NCBI GenBank assembly: GCA_023105745.1
Contig: JALGQZ010000001.1
Span: 63,816,937-63,880,936 of the forward strand
DNA from: Austropuccinia psidii
Lineage: Eukaryota > Basidiomycota > Pucciniomycetes > Pucciniales > Sphaerophragmiaceae
Direction of reading: 5' to 3'
DNA length: 64,000 bases
The notes under the pieces are model-generated. The model did not search any database. It worked only from the letters and a program-made list of their open reading frames with translations, and was not told where the DNA came from. The position numbers and the translations under genes are program-made. Positions 34,540-46,440 of this stretch are shown piece by piece (position 1 is the stretch's first letter; every line of letters starts with the position of its first letter).

Positions 34540-37500
34540 AACCTTCTTAATAGCATATAAGAATTGGTTATATCTTTCTGAAGTAGCCATTCATCTTCTT
34601 GAGTTGGGTTTCTGTACTTTAAAAGGTATTCCCTTTCTTTTTTTTCTTGTCTTCCTTTCTTTAAGGAATTTCACAAGTTTCTTTTATTCTCCTTCTTCTA
34701 GAGGGGGAATTTCAAGGGGTGGCTTATTTCTTAGGGGAAATAACTCTATCACTTGAGCTGTAAGGATTTTTCAGGTTTACAGGGAAGTTTGGGTGCTTGT
34801 TAATCAATTCACCTGTCAATTCTAGTTTCACAGCATTAGGGCCATGTAGTGCTCTTATCATAAAGTTTCCTGCAAAGGAATATTTCAGTTTCTTTGAGCC
34901 TTTAATGTTATTAAAGCTTAAAATTGATACTAAGAACAAGTCTCCTACTTCAAAATCAGGTTGCTTATGACTTTTGTCCCATCTGTATTTTGCATATTTC
35001 AAAAAATCTTGCATACATCTGTTGGCATGATATCTTGCTTTGTCAAGAATTATTTTAAAACTGCTTGATTTTGGATGTATATCTGCTAATTCCTTTTTGA
35101 GAGTGTCATACAAAATCTTGGATTCCAGCCTTTTTTCTAACATAGCAGGTTTTTTACAGTTGAAGAATGTATTGATTTGTTATATGCCGCTTAAAGAGCT
35201 GGTATTAAGGTACACCAATCATGGGTAAAACCATCAGAGTCTTTGGATTATAGGCCATAAGCACAGAATCTTCCGATCATATCTTCTAAAGTTTGTATCA
35301 TTATTTCTGCTAAACCATCACTTTGGGGGTGATAAGCTGTTGAGAATGATAGTTTTCTTCCAAACAAGTCATGGAGATTTTTCCATAATGATGAAGTGAA
35401 TTTTGGATCTCTATCACTTATGATGTTTTGGAATAAGCCTGTATGCTTAATGACTCTATTCCATATCATTATGCCTGTGTCCATAGCTGTGTCATCTTTA
35501 TGACATGGTAAGAACATTGGTGCTTTGCTGTACCTGTCAACTAATACTAGGAATGCATCAAAACTCCTGTCTCCTCCTGGAGGTAAGGCTTTTACACAAT
35601 CCTTGTGAACTATTTACCATGGGGATTTTGGTCCTTTGATTTGGATCATAATTCCAAATTTATTTCCTGTGGCTCTGTTTTCTTTTTGGCATCTGTCACA
35701 GGTTTGGCAATACTCTGAAACATCTTTTCTCTGATTTGGCCACCAAGAGAAGGTTTTAAATCTCTCTAGTGTCCTATCTTCTGGAAGATTTTCAGATAAA
35801 ACACTATCATGGCATTCATGTAGTATAGTTTTTATCAGAGATCTATATTTCAAGGTCATAGCACATGTGTGTTTGGTCCTATGATAAATAATTTTAACAA
35901 GGAGGTGGAATCTTCCTCCATCATATGCTTTTTTCCATATTTCATCTAGCTTGGAGGATAATAATGGATCTTTCCAATCTTTCATTGAAAGTAGACATCA
36001 AATAGAAACATTTTTGTCCATCTTATAGCTTTATTTGACTTGATTAAAGAGCTATGTGCCAATATCTGTAACACATATGTATTGTATATGGTGTTCTTCT
36101 TGTGGCACCCATGCTGGTTTTTCAGGTGTATTTGCTAAAGCCCATCTGCTAAGACCATATGCATTTTTAGGAATATTTCCAGATCTATGAGATATGGTCA
36201 TAATTACTCTATATTCTTGGATAGAAATCTTCTATCTCAGCATGTATCTATTTGTGTCTTCATGTTCAATAAAAATTTTACAACATTACAATCTGTGATG
36301 AAATCAAACACTTTTCCATCCAAATGGCAGTGTAATGTTTCTAAATCCCACACTGAGCAAAGAAATTCCATTTGGATTGCTCCATATCTTGATTCTGTTG
36401 GCTTAATATGTCTTGAAATGAAGAAAATTTTTCCTTCAACAGGTTTATCATTAATAATTTGTGCCTAGTGTAGTGCAGAACCTAGTCTTTCTCCAAAGCA
36501 TTAATGTAAAGTTTGAAAGGTAATTTCCAATATGTCATTAGAAGAAATGGTGCATTCATGAGTGCATTTTTCAGTTCCTCATATGCTTTAGCCCTTTCTC
36601 CAGTCATTTCATAGAATTTATATTAATAACAGAGTTTATACAAGGATTTGGCAATTATTGCAAAGCCTTTTATATTATGTCTGTAATATTCAGCAAATCC
36701 TAGAAATTATTGCATTTATTTCTTGGTTAGGGGCATTGGTTTCAGTAGTACTTCTGCTACTTTGTTTTTATCTATGCCCAAACTTAATTCAGATACAAAA
36801 TGTCCCAATGCTCTTAGCTCACTATATGGAAAATGACATTTTTTGAAGGAAATTTTCATATTTACTTTAACTGTGCTTTTTAAGACTCTTTGTAGTCTTT
36901 TTAAGTAATTTTACCAATTTTATGAGCAAGCTGTAATATAATCAATATATACGATTAACCATCCTTCTGATAATTATTCAGGGAATATGGTGTTCATCAT
37001 TCTTTGATAATGGGAAGGGGAACTTTTTATACCAAAAGGAATCCTTAGGTATTCATATATTCCACAATGGACTATTATACTTAGTAGTTTTCTGCAATTT
37101 TCTGTTAATAAATTTTGGTGAAAATCCTTTTTAGCATCTATGGCTGTAACAAACTTAGCCTGTAAAAATTGGGTTAATGTCTCATAGATTCAAAGTATTG
37201 AATACCTGTCAGGGATAGTATAAGTATTTAGGGCTCTAAATTACCATACCATCCTTGATTTTACAGTTTTCTAAGCTATAATAACAGGTGTAGTTACCTC
37301 TACCTGCTCATTATGTCCTACTTTACTTAATACCCCAAGGTCCATTGATTCTTTAATATGTACCTTAAAGGCTTCTTTAGCTCTTGGGCTAGCTGTGTAA
37401 GCTGGTCTGCTTCAAGGGGGTGTGAAAGGTTTTTCCACATGAATAATAATTCATACTTCATTTCAAATGATAGCACCTAGTGATACTTTGTCAGTTACAA

Positions 37501-38411
37501 AGGCCCTTTTTTATTTAAATAACAGATAAATAATTTGCTCTTCCATTTTTTCTGTTAATTCTTGATTGAATTCTGCCACAGTATGCTTTTCACTTATGAG
37601 TAAATGTTTTTTTGGCTTGCCTCTTCATTTTTATAACAGTAATTTGTTTCTTGTTTTTGAGAAAACCAAATTTCTGCCTTTTATTATTTCCTATGGTAAA
37701 ACATCTGTCCTTTTGGTTAGAGATATCTATACCATAAATTGAAAAGTAATCATTTCAAAGTATGAAAGGGTACTAGTGCAGTTGTCCATTACTAAAAACT
37801 AGACTTTTACCCTTATGAATTGGAAAGGATGAGGAAAAATTAGTATTAAGTCAATTATTGCCAGGGGCTTCATTCTTTCACTTGCAGTACTGAATTTAAA
37901 CCCTTGTATTGCTATATGTTTTTCTTCCCAATCTGGTATGATTGTTTGTGAATAAAGCTTACCAACACAGGTACAGTATTCTCCTGTGTCCAGGTTTCAT
38001 TTTGCCTCTTTTTTTTCTACCATAACAATGCCTATACTTGATTTTCCAGCTGTATATCCCATTCCTTTTGCAGGCTTGGTTATGTGCAGTTTGGCATCTT
38101 GTATATTTGTGATTCTTGTATCAGACGTTACAATTTGTGGTAAGTTTGAGTTTACATCTAGTACTGCATATATGAAAGAAATATTGTTAATTTGGGAATT
38201 AATTATATTTATTTCATAACCTTCAGATGTGTCTTATTCTTCAGTGTCTTTTCAGAATCAGATTCTTCTTCTTTGCAATAGTGGTCTTCTGTTTCTACAA
38301 TTTCATTGATATTTGCATTTTTGTGACAATTATTGGCTGAGTGTCCAATACCACCACATTTATGGCATTTTCTTTGTTCATTAGAATTGGGTGTATTGGT
38401 TTTGAAAGCTT
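34540..38411 (-). pseudogene. Element B: zinc knuckle, protease, RT, RNase H, integrase (broken)
   Basis: Minus-strand order: an intact CCHC knuckle KCHKCGGIGHSANNC (38326-38370); protease with active site LDTGEYCTCVG (37982-37990); reverse transcriptase, where the YIDD box reads YIDY (36938-36949), so one catalytic aspartate is lost; RNase H (heavily broken, about 36450-36900); and integrase. The integrase zinc finger is open (35614-35985) with HRTKHTC and YCQTCDRCQKE, but the usual GHL reads ENL. The core keeps HKD, ISDRDPKF and GLAE, the last two spaced as in DD35E (35248-35517). The C-terminal part (34724-35143, GDLFLVSILSFNNIKG...) is open for 139 codons, followed by broken chromodomain-like text. 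The element is dead, with many stops in the RT and RNase H region. Confidence 0.92.
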
Positions 38412-38416
38412 CTCTT
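38412..38416. repeat. Target-site duplication of solo LTR, left
   Basis: CTCTT directly precedes TGTGAGCC and is repeated at 40174-40178 after CCTTACA. Confidence 0.92.
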
Positions 38417-40173
38417 TGTGAGCCTTAGAGTTATTTTCAGATACCCAAAAGACCACAAATAATAAAACAATATAAACATATAAATAAAATTTATTTATTT
38501 ATATGATCAAAACAAAAATTAAAATATAAATATAAATTAATACACAAAAATGAGAATTTAATTATAATTTCAAAATAAAATTAAATTGAAATTTAAATTT
38601 GTGAAAACACATTTTTACTTGAAAAAATCAAGTAAAAATGAATTTTCAACAGAAATACCAAAATTATAATATTTTTGGAAAAAAATTAAATAAAAAGTAT
38701 TATAGCTTTTCATTCTACAAATAAACATATGCAAATTATTTCATCATTGTACTCCTCATAAGAAATAAGGTGGGGTCACCTCTGGGTAAAATTTCTGTAA
38801 CTCAACTCTAAATAAGCTTAAATTAAGTTTTTAGTATTTTCTGTAAAAATGTTGAAAATCCTCAAAACCTCAATTTAATTAACATCACATGTGGTGTTAA
38901 CCATCAATTTTTGTGTTAAAATTGAGGTGTTGTGTGAAGTTTAGAAGCTATGAGGAATTGAAGTATTTTCAATTGAAATGTCAAAATGTGTGTGTGTATT
39001 ACATAAGTGAACTTTGATTTACATATGAGGTGTAAATTATTAAAGTTGTGTACTGTAAAAACTCAATTGAATTACATATGTAAATTATAAGTATAATATA
39101 TGATGAAGAATTAAAGAAAAAATAAATTGGAAAGATTGACTCTGGGGGAAGCCAGACCCCCAAATTCCTTTCTGAAAGGCCTTAGATGTCAAACTCTACA
39201 CAAACATTCATCACTTTTGGCCCGGAATTGAGTCACAGGGTCTGTGTCTCAATCAATTATGAGGTTTTGATACCAACCAGGGCAGTTTTAACTGTTGCCA
39301 AGAGGGTAAAACTACCCATAAGATAAAAAAACATTGTAAAAACAGGTTTTAATGGTCTGGAGGTCTCTTAAACACATCCTGACGTGTTTTGAAGGCTCAA
39401 AATCAGGTATTACTATAGCAATGGGTGATTTGAAGTTCCAAAATGGCTAAAACCAGCCCCTTTTGGGTCAAAACCAGGGTTCAATGATGCCATAATTGGC
39501 TTTTCTGTTGTCAGAGTGTTTTCCACGACTGACAAGAGCCAATTTTACTTTTGGAGTAAGAGAATCAATGGCTATAAAAGAATGTCTTCTTTTCCCCACT
39601 TTTCTCTTCATGTTACAATCTTTTCCTTTTTATAATTAGTTTAAACACTGTTAAGCCAATCAATAAAAGATTCCAACCACCCTTTTTAAATAATTTTTAA
39701 CCTTTTAAACACGTGAAAAATTACTTTAATCATTTTACCCCTTGAACCACCCCATAAGTGAATTAAAGCATCTTTCATCACTGTTAACTTTGTCACTTTG
39801 TTTCCAAATTCACTCTTGTCACTTTTGGGTGTATTTTCTCTTTCATATTCTTTTTAAAGGCTCTGTTCTTATATTAATTTCCTGCATTCCTTTGCTCAAT
39901 TAATTCAAATTGTAATTTCTCTTGAAGAAATTTCTTTTTTACCCTTAAATATCTCTTGGAGAGTATTTCTGGATAATCTTTTATTGTTGGTAAAACAGTA
40001 AATCTTTATAATATTATTTCTTTATACTTACAAAGTTAAAAACAAGAAAATTGGCATGTTCCCTCTTAAAAATATTATTTCATACTATTTTTAATCAATT
40101 CTTACCTTATACAAATTTTGAGGACAGGAAAAGTACTTGATTTTTAATCAAAGTTTCATATCCACACCTTACA
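38417..40173 (+). mobile_element. Solo LTR, family 1, inserted in gag of element B
   Basis: It starts TGTGAGCCTTAGAGTT and ends CCACACCTTACA, a full-length LTR of the family of element A. A perfect 5-bp duplication CTCTT (38412-38416 and 40174-40178) flanks it. Gag of B reads on across it: the stretch ending NKPFIKK-like before the LTR joins REAFKTN and the zinc knuckle after it. No internal sequence is left, so it arose by LTR-LTR recombination. It keeps the best TATA box of its family in the window. It is the youngest of the three nested insertions. Confidence 0.94.
39572..39580 (+). promoter_or_regulatory. TATA box in family-1 solo LTR
   Basis: CTATAAAAG is followed some 15 bases later by a pyrimidine-rich stretch. 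The same place is altered in the 5' LTR of element A and deleted in its 3' LTR. Confidence 0.55.
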
Positions 40174-40178
40174 CTCTT
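40174..40178. repeat. Target-site duplication of solo LTR, right
   Basis: CTCTT is an exact copy of 38412-38416. Confidence 0.92.
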
Positions 40179-42240
40179 GGTTTATTTTTCTTAATAAATG
40201 GCTTGTTTGGACTTTTAATATCCAATTTTTTCTCATGTTCTTCCAATTCAAATTCTTGTCAGTATATCTTATAGTGCATGAATATAATCTCCTGTGGAAT
40301 ATGGATCTATGCACCTTCTTCTGACAGCATGTTCCAGTTCTCCTCCACATTTGTTAAGTATCTTCATATGCACCATCTTTTGTGACATTTCTGGGTACAG
40401 TGCATTTAATCTTTCAATTTGTTTTAAGAACCAAGTTAAATGTTGATCCTTTTCTGGATCAAAGAAGGAATTTTTGAAGGAATTTTGTATTTTTTACCTC
40501 CAGGAATCATTTTTGCACTTGGTGATTATTTCATTTTTCCACCAAGACCAGGTGTTTCTAATATTTGTTTTCTTTATGCTATAATACCATCTCTTTTATA
40601 TTTTTAAAATAATGAATGTAATCTTGCAGTAATCAATTCATCTGGTATGGCATGATATCCTTGTAACATGTAAATTGTTTTAATAAATGACTTATGGTCA
40701 TGTTCACCTTCACCTATGAATGTTGGCCATTATTTCAGTTGAGACGCTTCCTTCATTAAGACTTGATTGTTGTCTTGATTACTTAAGTCTGTTATCAAGG
40801 GGTTTGTCATTTCCTCTTTTGGTTTAATGAGGCTTCTTATGTGAGAAAGTTGGGTTGATAACTTTGGCATATTTAAGGTAGCCTAATTTATTTTATCCAT
40901 TTTCTCAGTAATAAGTCTTTTTTTTATTTGAATTTGATATTTAAGATTTATTCTTGCTTCATCACCTTTTTTCTAAATAGTCTAGAAGTAATTTTTGGTG
41001 TGATGAAGTTTTTTCTTTCAAATGTTTCAACAGAAATATTTAATTTATTCAGTTTTCTTGTAACATTGTCAATACTAACATAATAATTTATTTTAAAAGG
41101 TTTTGCTTGGATATCTTTCATGTACTTGTAAATATCTGACATTCCTTGAATCAATTTCAAAGTAATTTCAATTAATAATTCCGGCTTATTATTTGCAACC
41201 GTAAATTTAATGTTGTATATTCCTTTTTTTGGTTTGTACAACAATTTGTGTCAAAGATAGTAAACTAATATTTATTTCTTTTGAAGGTAATAAACTATTT
41301 TTAATGTCTTTTAGAGGTAATATGATAGTTTTAATTTCTGTCAAAGTATTTACAATATCAGGAGATAAAGTTATTTCTTTGGGAAATGGGGTTGTCTCAT
41401 TTTTTGCTCATCTTTTTCCTTGAATTCCATCAAGGCTCTAGCCATGTTAAATACAATTTACGTTGAATCTACTTGGGTTCTTGGGATCTTGTAACTTGGG
41501 GAATTTTGTTTCCTCAAATTCTTTTTCTTGACCTTCTTCCCTTCTTGAGGAGGTGGTCTGGCTTGTGGCTTGCTGGTAGAAGCTACTGGGGCTTCTTCCT
41601 TGCTTACCTTTCTCTTTTTGATGTGCCAGTCCTTTATATTTCTGATTTGAGGTTTGGATGATAGTGGATTCCATCCATTGGAATGTCTCACTATTTCCTC
41701 CTCTTTGAGGAATGTTTTCAGGATGTGCCAGGAGTTCATCTTGGTGGATTTTTGGCAACATTTCCCAATCTTTGTCCTTGTACACTGTGTAATACTGCTT
41801 GTACTGGCTCATGTATATGTCTATCTGAGCCCTCTGAATGTGATTTGTATGTGTTGGAGTTACTCATAATTAGTTCCAGCTCTGGTTCAGAGATTATAGG
41901 AATTTCTGGGACTTTCCTTTGGGATATGGTACTTCCTTGTGTGGAGTTTGTTCCATTGGGGATTTTGCCCTTTCTTTTCCCTTTTGAGGGATCAATTCTA
42001 CTTATGATTGGGTGGAGTATTGGTATCCTCTTCTAGTACACATATCAGGGAAAATAAGAAATAAAAAGATTTCAGAAAAATAAGAAGTCTTTTTATCAAA
42101 CTTCTAAGAGAGGTACTCACCTTCAGAGTCCTGAACAGTGAGTCCTGGAAAAACTAATTTCTTAGCCTTTCTTTTCTTATTGAGAACTGGTGTTGGAGAG
42201 CTTTAACAAGTTTCTTCCACCAATCTTTCAACAGCGGTCT
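40179..42240 (-). pseudogene. Element B gag, with intron (broken)
   Basis: The minus strand starts near 42240 with ...NQTAVERLVEET, then KKRKAKKLVFPGLTVQDSE, an intron (42033-42120), and EEDTNTPP-like text. A 121-codon open stretch (41447-41812) contains HQDELLAHPENIPQRGGNSE and FQWMESTIIQTSNQK. Further on, 40948-41244 reads as a coiled-coil-like part (MSDIYKYMKDIQ, KLNKLNISVETFERK), and 40179-40350 leads to the zinc knuckle beyond the solo LTR. The wording LAHPENIPQRGGNS recurs in decayed form at the right end of the window in element C, which ties the two. Stops and shifts break it between the open parts. Role in a live element: capsid and RNA binding. Confidence 0.82.
42033..42120 (-). other. 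Intron in element B gag
   Basis: On the minus strand ...GACTCTGAAG is followed by GTGAGTACC, and 88 bases later CTAG precedes AAGAGGATACC. Removal joins QDSE to EEDTNTPP in frame. Element C has an intron at the same place (63511-63608). Confidence 0.65.
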
Positions 42241-42719
42241 GATTGCACTCTGTTGGGTTGTCTTAAAACATTAAAACAAACAAAAAAATATAAGTCTTTT
42301 TCAAAAAGTGATATTTTTGAGAAGATATCAAAATTTCCATTCAAAATGGCTTTTATATATTTTAAAATAAGAGAAATGAATAAAAGAGATTAATAAAAAT
42401 GATTTTTTATTATGTCTTTTATTATTTTTTGTATTTCTTATTTTAATTTTTAATGAATAAAATAAAAATTAATATGATTATTTAAAATTATAATATAATA
42501 TGAATTTACTTTTTAATAACTAGATTCACTCAAAGAAAGTTATTGCATGTCTAAGAATGTGAAAAACCACATGTAAGATAGTACAATTGCATTCCAAATG
42601 CCTCAGTAGCTTTTAAAATGCATAAATATAAAATCATTATATAATTTTATGATTGTGAATATAATTTGCTATTGCACAAACCAATTAGAATCTCTTTAAA
42701 GGTCTTTTATGAAAATATC

Positions 42720-42737
42720 ATGGGCAGGCCCCCAAAT
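42720..42737 (-). promoter_or_regulatory. Primer-binding site of element B
   Basis: ATTTGGGGGCCTGCCC on the minus strand begins directly after the 5' LTR end CCTTCA, matching the arrangement in elements A and C. Confidence 0.65.
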
Positions 42738-44573
42738 TGAAGGTTTGGCTATGAAAGAATGAGTAAATATTTCTAATATTTTACTTATTTTACTCTGAAT
42801 GTCCTTATCAAATTAATACATAAGATGAAGAAAAATTATAATAATAAATAAATATTACAATTATGGTGATAAAGGTTCATATTCTTTGAATAAATACAAA
42901 TATAAAACTTATATTTTAGAAATAGTAAAAAAAGGGATATATTAATATTTAATAAATAATATATTTATGGCAATTTATTATTGTTACAAAATAATAATAA
43001 ATTCAGAAAAAATTGCTTTTAAATAATTGAAAAACAATTCTTAACAGTAATATTACCAATATTAAAGTTATATATTAATATAAATACTATTTATATTGAT
43101 GAAAGAATTATTATGAATAATAATAACAAGAAATTAATATGAAAAGAGAAAATAACCTACTTTTGACACTTAAGGTAGTAATTTTGAGTAACATTTTTCC
43201 AAATAATGTAAATACAACTTATTTAAACTTTATTTATAAACAAAAGTAAAAGAAATTACAAACATTATTGATTTTACATGGAATTAGGGATTTTCAGAGA
43301 GAGTTTAACAAAAACAATGAAATATTGGTGTAATAACGTTTAAATTGATGATTACTACACAGATGAGCTTTATTATTCAGTAATATGATAGAATTATATC
43401 AAAAGAATAAAGCTATTACCTTTGGACTTAATATTTTCAATGTAATTGATGCGTCTGAGGGGGAAATAAAGGAAAAATAGCTCTATTTATAGTTAAATTC
43501 TCCCTCCTAGAGTCCATAAGGCTTCTAGTAGATGTTTAATAATGTTAATCACTGAAAATAATCATAATTTCAAGGTTTGGTGATAATTATATCATAATCA
43601 AACCATCTCATCTCAGCAATAGGCCATTATTTAGAGTTATCACTGTAACTCTATGTTTTCTGACATCATGGAATTGGAAAAAGTATAAAATTTGTGGATT
43701 TTATTAGCTTCAATCATGATAAGCTAGTATTCATGAATTTTAATCCTTATATAACTGTTAAGCTGAAAATAAGACTACAGTGAGTGATCATAAATGATCA
43801 ATTTTAAGCTTAACCTTTGATCATTTATAACTCTTGAGTTATAAGCTCTACACCCATTCAGAGGGTGAATTCTGTTAGCCTGGAATGTCCTTACTAATAT
43901 TCCAAGAGCATTTAATTACATAGTGAAAAATGTATTTTTGATTATTTTTCTTGTCACTCAGTTTTTCTGTTGAAATTTACTATTTTAAACTTCAAGCCAT
44001 GATTTCAAGGGTTTATACCTTGAATATAATAATGAAAATTACTTCATCATTCATTTATGAGCTAGAAGAATCTTAATATTCACTTATTCTAAGTTTGGAC
44101 CACTTTCACAAAAAATTGGTCAACATATTTTCTTATTTTGCTTAATAAACCATTGTAAGTTATAACCTTGTTTATAGCTTGCCGAAGAACATTTGTATCT
44201 GTATTTTTACAGTAATTGAGTACTAAATTTATTTTAGTTCAACTCTTTATCATGCACATTTAAACAGATATGAGCTAAAAACCATGAATATATGTGCTAA
44301 TCATAAAAGTGCATATATTTAGGTTTTATTAGTAAGTATTGGCTTTTCAGATATAAAAAAAAGATCTTATATGTGTAGTTTTTATGCAAAATCCAGTAAC
44401 ATAATTTATTCCTCATTTTTACCCATTGGTTTCTGAGATAATTAATGTTTAATGCCTTTTTACGGAATTTTTACTTATTTCAAGACGATAATTTCAGGTC
44501 TTCTTTTCAAATAAGTATTTTGAATCTGTTTTGGGCCCTTTTTGAATATGTGGTCACATCTCAAAGGATCAAA
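42738..44573 (-). mobile_element. 5' LTR of Gypsy element B
   Basis: A full-length partner of 32549-34393. The starting TGTGAGCC has mutated to TTTGATCC (minus strand), and the end reads CCTTCA before the primer site. It carries the TATA-like box at 43484-43492. Confidence 0.88.
43484..43492 (-). promoter_or_regulatory. TATA-like box in element B 5' LTR
   Basis: CTATAAATA on the minus strand sits at the position matching 33301-33309. It would have driven the genomic RNA of element B. Confidence 0.55.
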
Positions 44574-44578
44574 AAAAG
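44574..44578. repeat. Target-site duplication of element B, right
   Basis: AAAAG matches 32544-32548. It lies in an A-run, so part of the agreement could be chance, but the gag of element A continues in frame across it. Confidence 0.8.
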
Positions 44579-46440
44579 GCAAAGAACCAACAAATAATGC
44601 TATAAAATCTCAAAGATTCAACAAGATGCCATAGAAAATATATTTCAGATGGCCAGAGCTATGAAGGAAATGCAGAAGAGGGAGAAGGACAGATTAAACT
44701 ATCAGAAATTCTTTCCAAGACTTTTTATTGAATTCCAAAATTTTATTTAGCGATAAATGATGTAAAAAGTCATATTTATCATAAATGGTTAAACATTTGT
44801 AAGAATCTTAAAACCAATAATCTAAGTTTGCACCAAATAAGTTCATCACCTATTTGTTTTGAAATTTTTTTAAGAAAAAGCACAAAATGAAATAGTGACA
44901 CTTAATTTGAAAATAGAATAAGTGAACATTCTTTCATTATGAAAGAATCAACAAACAAATATTCTAAATGAAATATTGATGACATGATTGAAAGAAGAAT
45001 GAAAAAATCCAGAACTATAATCAAAGCAGATGATAAGAAGATCCTTGATGATATTAAAAATAATTTACTGAAGTAAAGACAAAGCCATTTTCCTTGAAAA
45101 TAATTTTTTATACCTCACAAGAAGAAGTATTAAAATTAACAATGATATTGAATCAAATTATTTCTGATAATAATAGACAAAGAGACTAAGAGAAAGAAAT
45201 TATAATCACAGAAGACATGTAAAAAACTGACTTATTTAATTTGATACAGGTTTACCAAAATGAATTCAGAAATTCCACAAGGTTTACTACCAGTAAAATG
45301 AATTAAATTGAAAAATTTCTGAAAATGTTTCCAAGAGTGTCTACACCTCTAAATCAAACTGAGAGTATAAGAAATTACAACCAACAAGTATTGGATGTAG
45401 AAAAATCACAAATAAAAAATGAAATTTCCACTTTCAATAACTTGGAACCATCAACAAGCCAAGAACTTTTGAAAGAAGTACCAAAACTTTGATAAGGGCT
45501 TTGCTTCAGTGGTGCTAGGGAATATGACCATATGGAATTTATCAGAGGTATTGACATGATCAAAGAAGGGTTTTAGATTCCAGACAGTTTTTTAATAATA
45601 TGATTTGAAACCTTGTTTACCAAATAAGATCATAGATGCTATATCAAATTAAGACAAGAAAATGGAGACCAAAGCTGGAGTTGGAAGAAATCCCAAATAA
45701 TAAACAAATGGGCCAATAATGCTTGGAGGTTTAAAGCTAAAACAGCCTATAAATATGAAAAATTTAATGCTGACAAAGAGAGAGATTTACTATTCTGTTT
45801 CCAATAAAGAGACAGACTAACAGAGTTATATCCTGACAGGTCATAATTTATGATCCATAGAAAAATTCTGAGAAGATGTGCAGGAGATTTGGGACATGCT
45901 GTAAAAAGTAGGAATTGTGAGAAATATTCAGCAGATTATATTATAAATATATTAAAATAAGTAATCACCCAAAAAAATTGATTCTAGTAGGATGAATCCC
46001 AAAACAAGGTTCAATACACCTTGAAAATATTCTGTGGACAAAATCAGAAAAGGGAATTATAGTAATATGAAATATTAATCTGCAGAAACAATTATAAAGT
46101 TCCATATTTTCCAAAGTACCACACAATTGCCCAATAAATGTCCAAAAAGAGGGAAAATAAATCAAATTAACATTTAAAAAGAACCTGATAAAGAAAAAGC
46201 TGATGTTAATCAAGAATATTAAGATGATAAATCATAAATATTTTATGAATCTTGAAAAGATATATAAAATATCAATGTTGCATTTTGAATCAGGGACTCT
46301 TACTCCCACTTACCCCAGTTGAGTAGTAGTCCACTTGATTTATCTAAATTTCTCAGATGTACAACTTATGAAAACCAAACCAAAAAGTCAGAAAGGTTAT
46401 TCAGCTGGAAATTCCTGTATAACAGAAGTGGTAAGTGCTA
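44579..46440 (+). pseudogene. Element A gag, 3' part (broken)
   Basis: The text resumes after element B with ...QQDAIENIFQMARAM and a long charged, coiled-coil-like stretch containing IKADDKKILDDIKNNL (about 45020-45065). The capsid-like part follows: WANNAWRFKAKTAY, EKFNADKERDLLFCF, RDRLTELYPDRS and FMIHRKILRRCAGDLGHAVK (45700-45900). The zinc knuckle near 46100-46141 is recognisable by its surroundings, but three of its four metal ligands are lost (it reads F-x2-F-x4-Q-x4-C). Numerous stops interrupt it. In element B the same knuckle is intact. Confidence 0.82.

Larger units (their letters stand above)
32549..44573 (-). mobile_element. Ty3/Gypsy element B (family 2), inserted in gag of A
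   Basis: Two similar LTRs in direct orientation bound the element (32549-34393 and 42738-44573). On the minus strand they enclose a primer site, gag with an intron, protease, reverse transcriptase, RNase H and integrase. A perfect 5-bp duplication AAAAG flanks it (32544-32548 and 44574-44578). A family-1 solo LTR interrupts its gag at 38417-40173. The coding region has many stops, and the LTRs differ visibly along their length, so the insertion is not recent. It must be younger than element A, which it interrupts. Confidence 0.93.
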
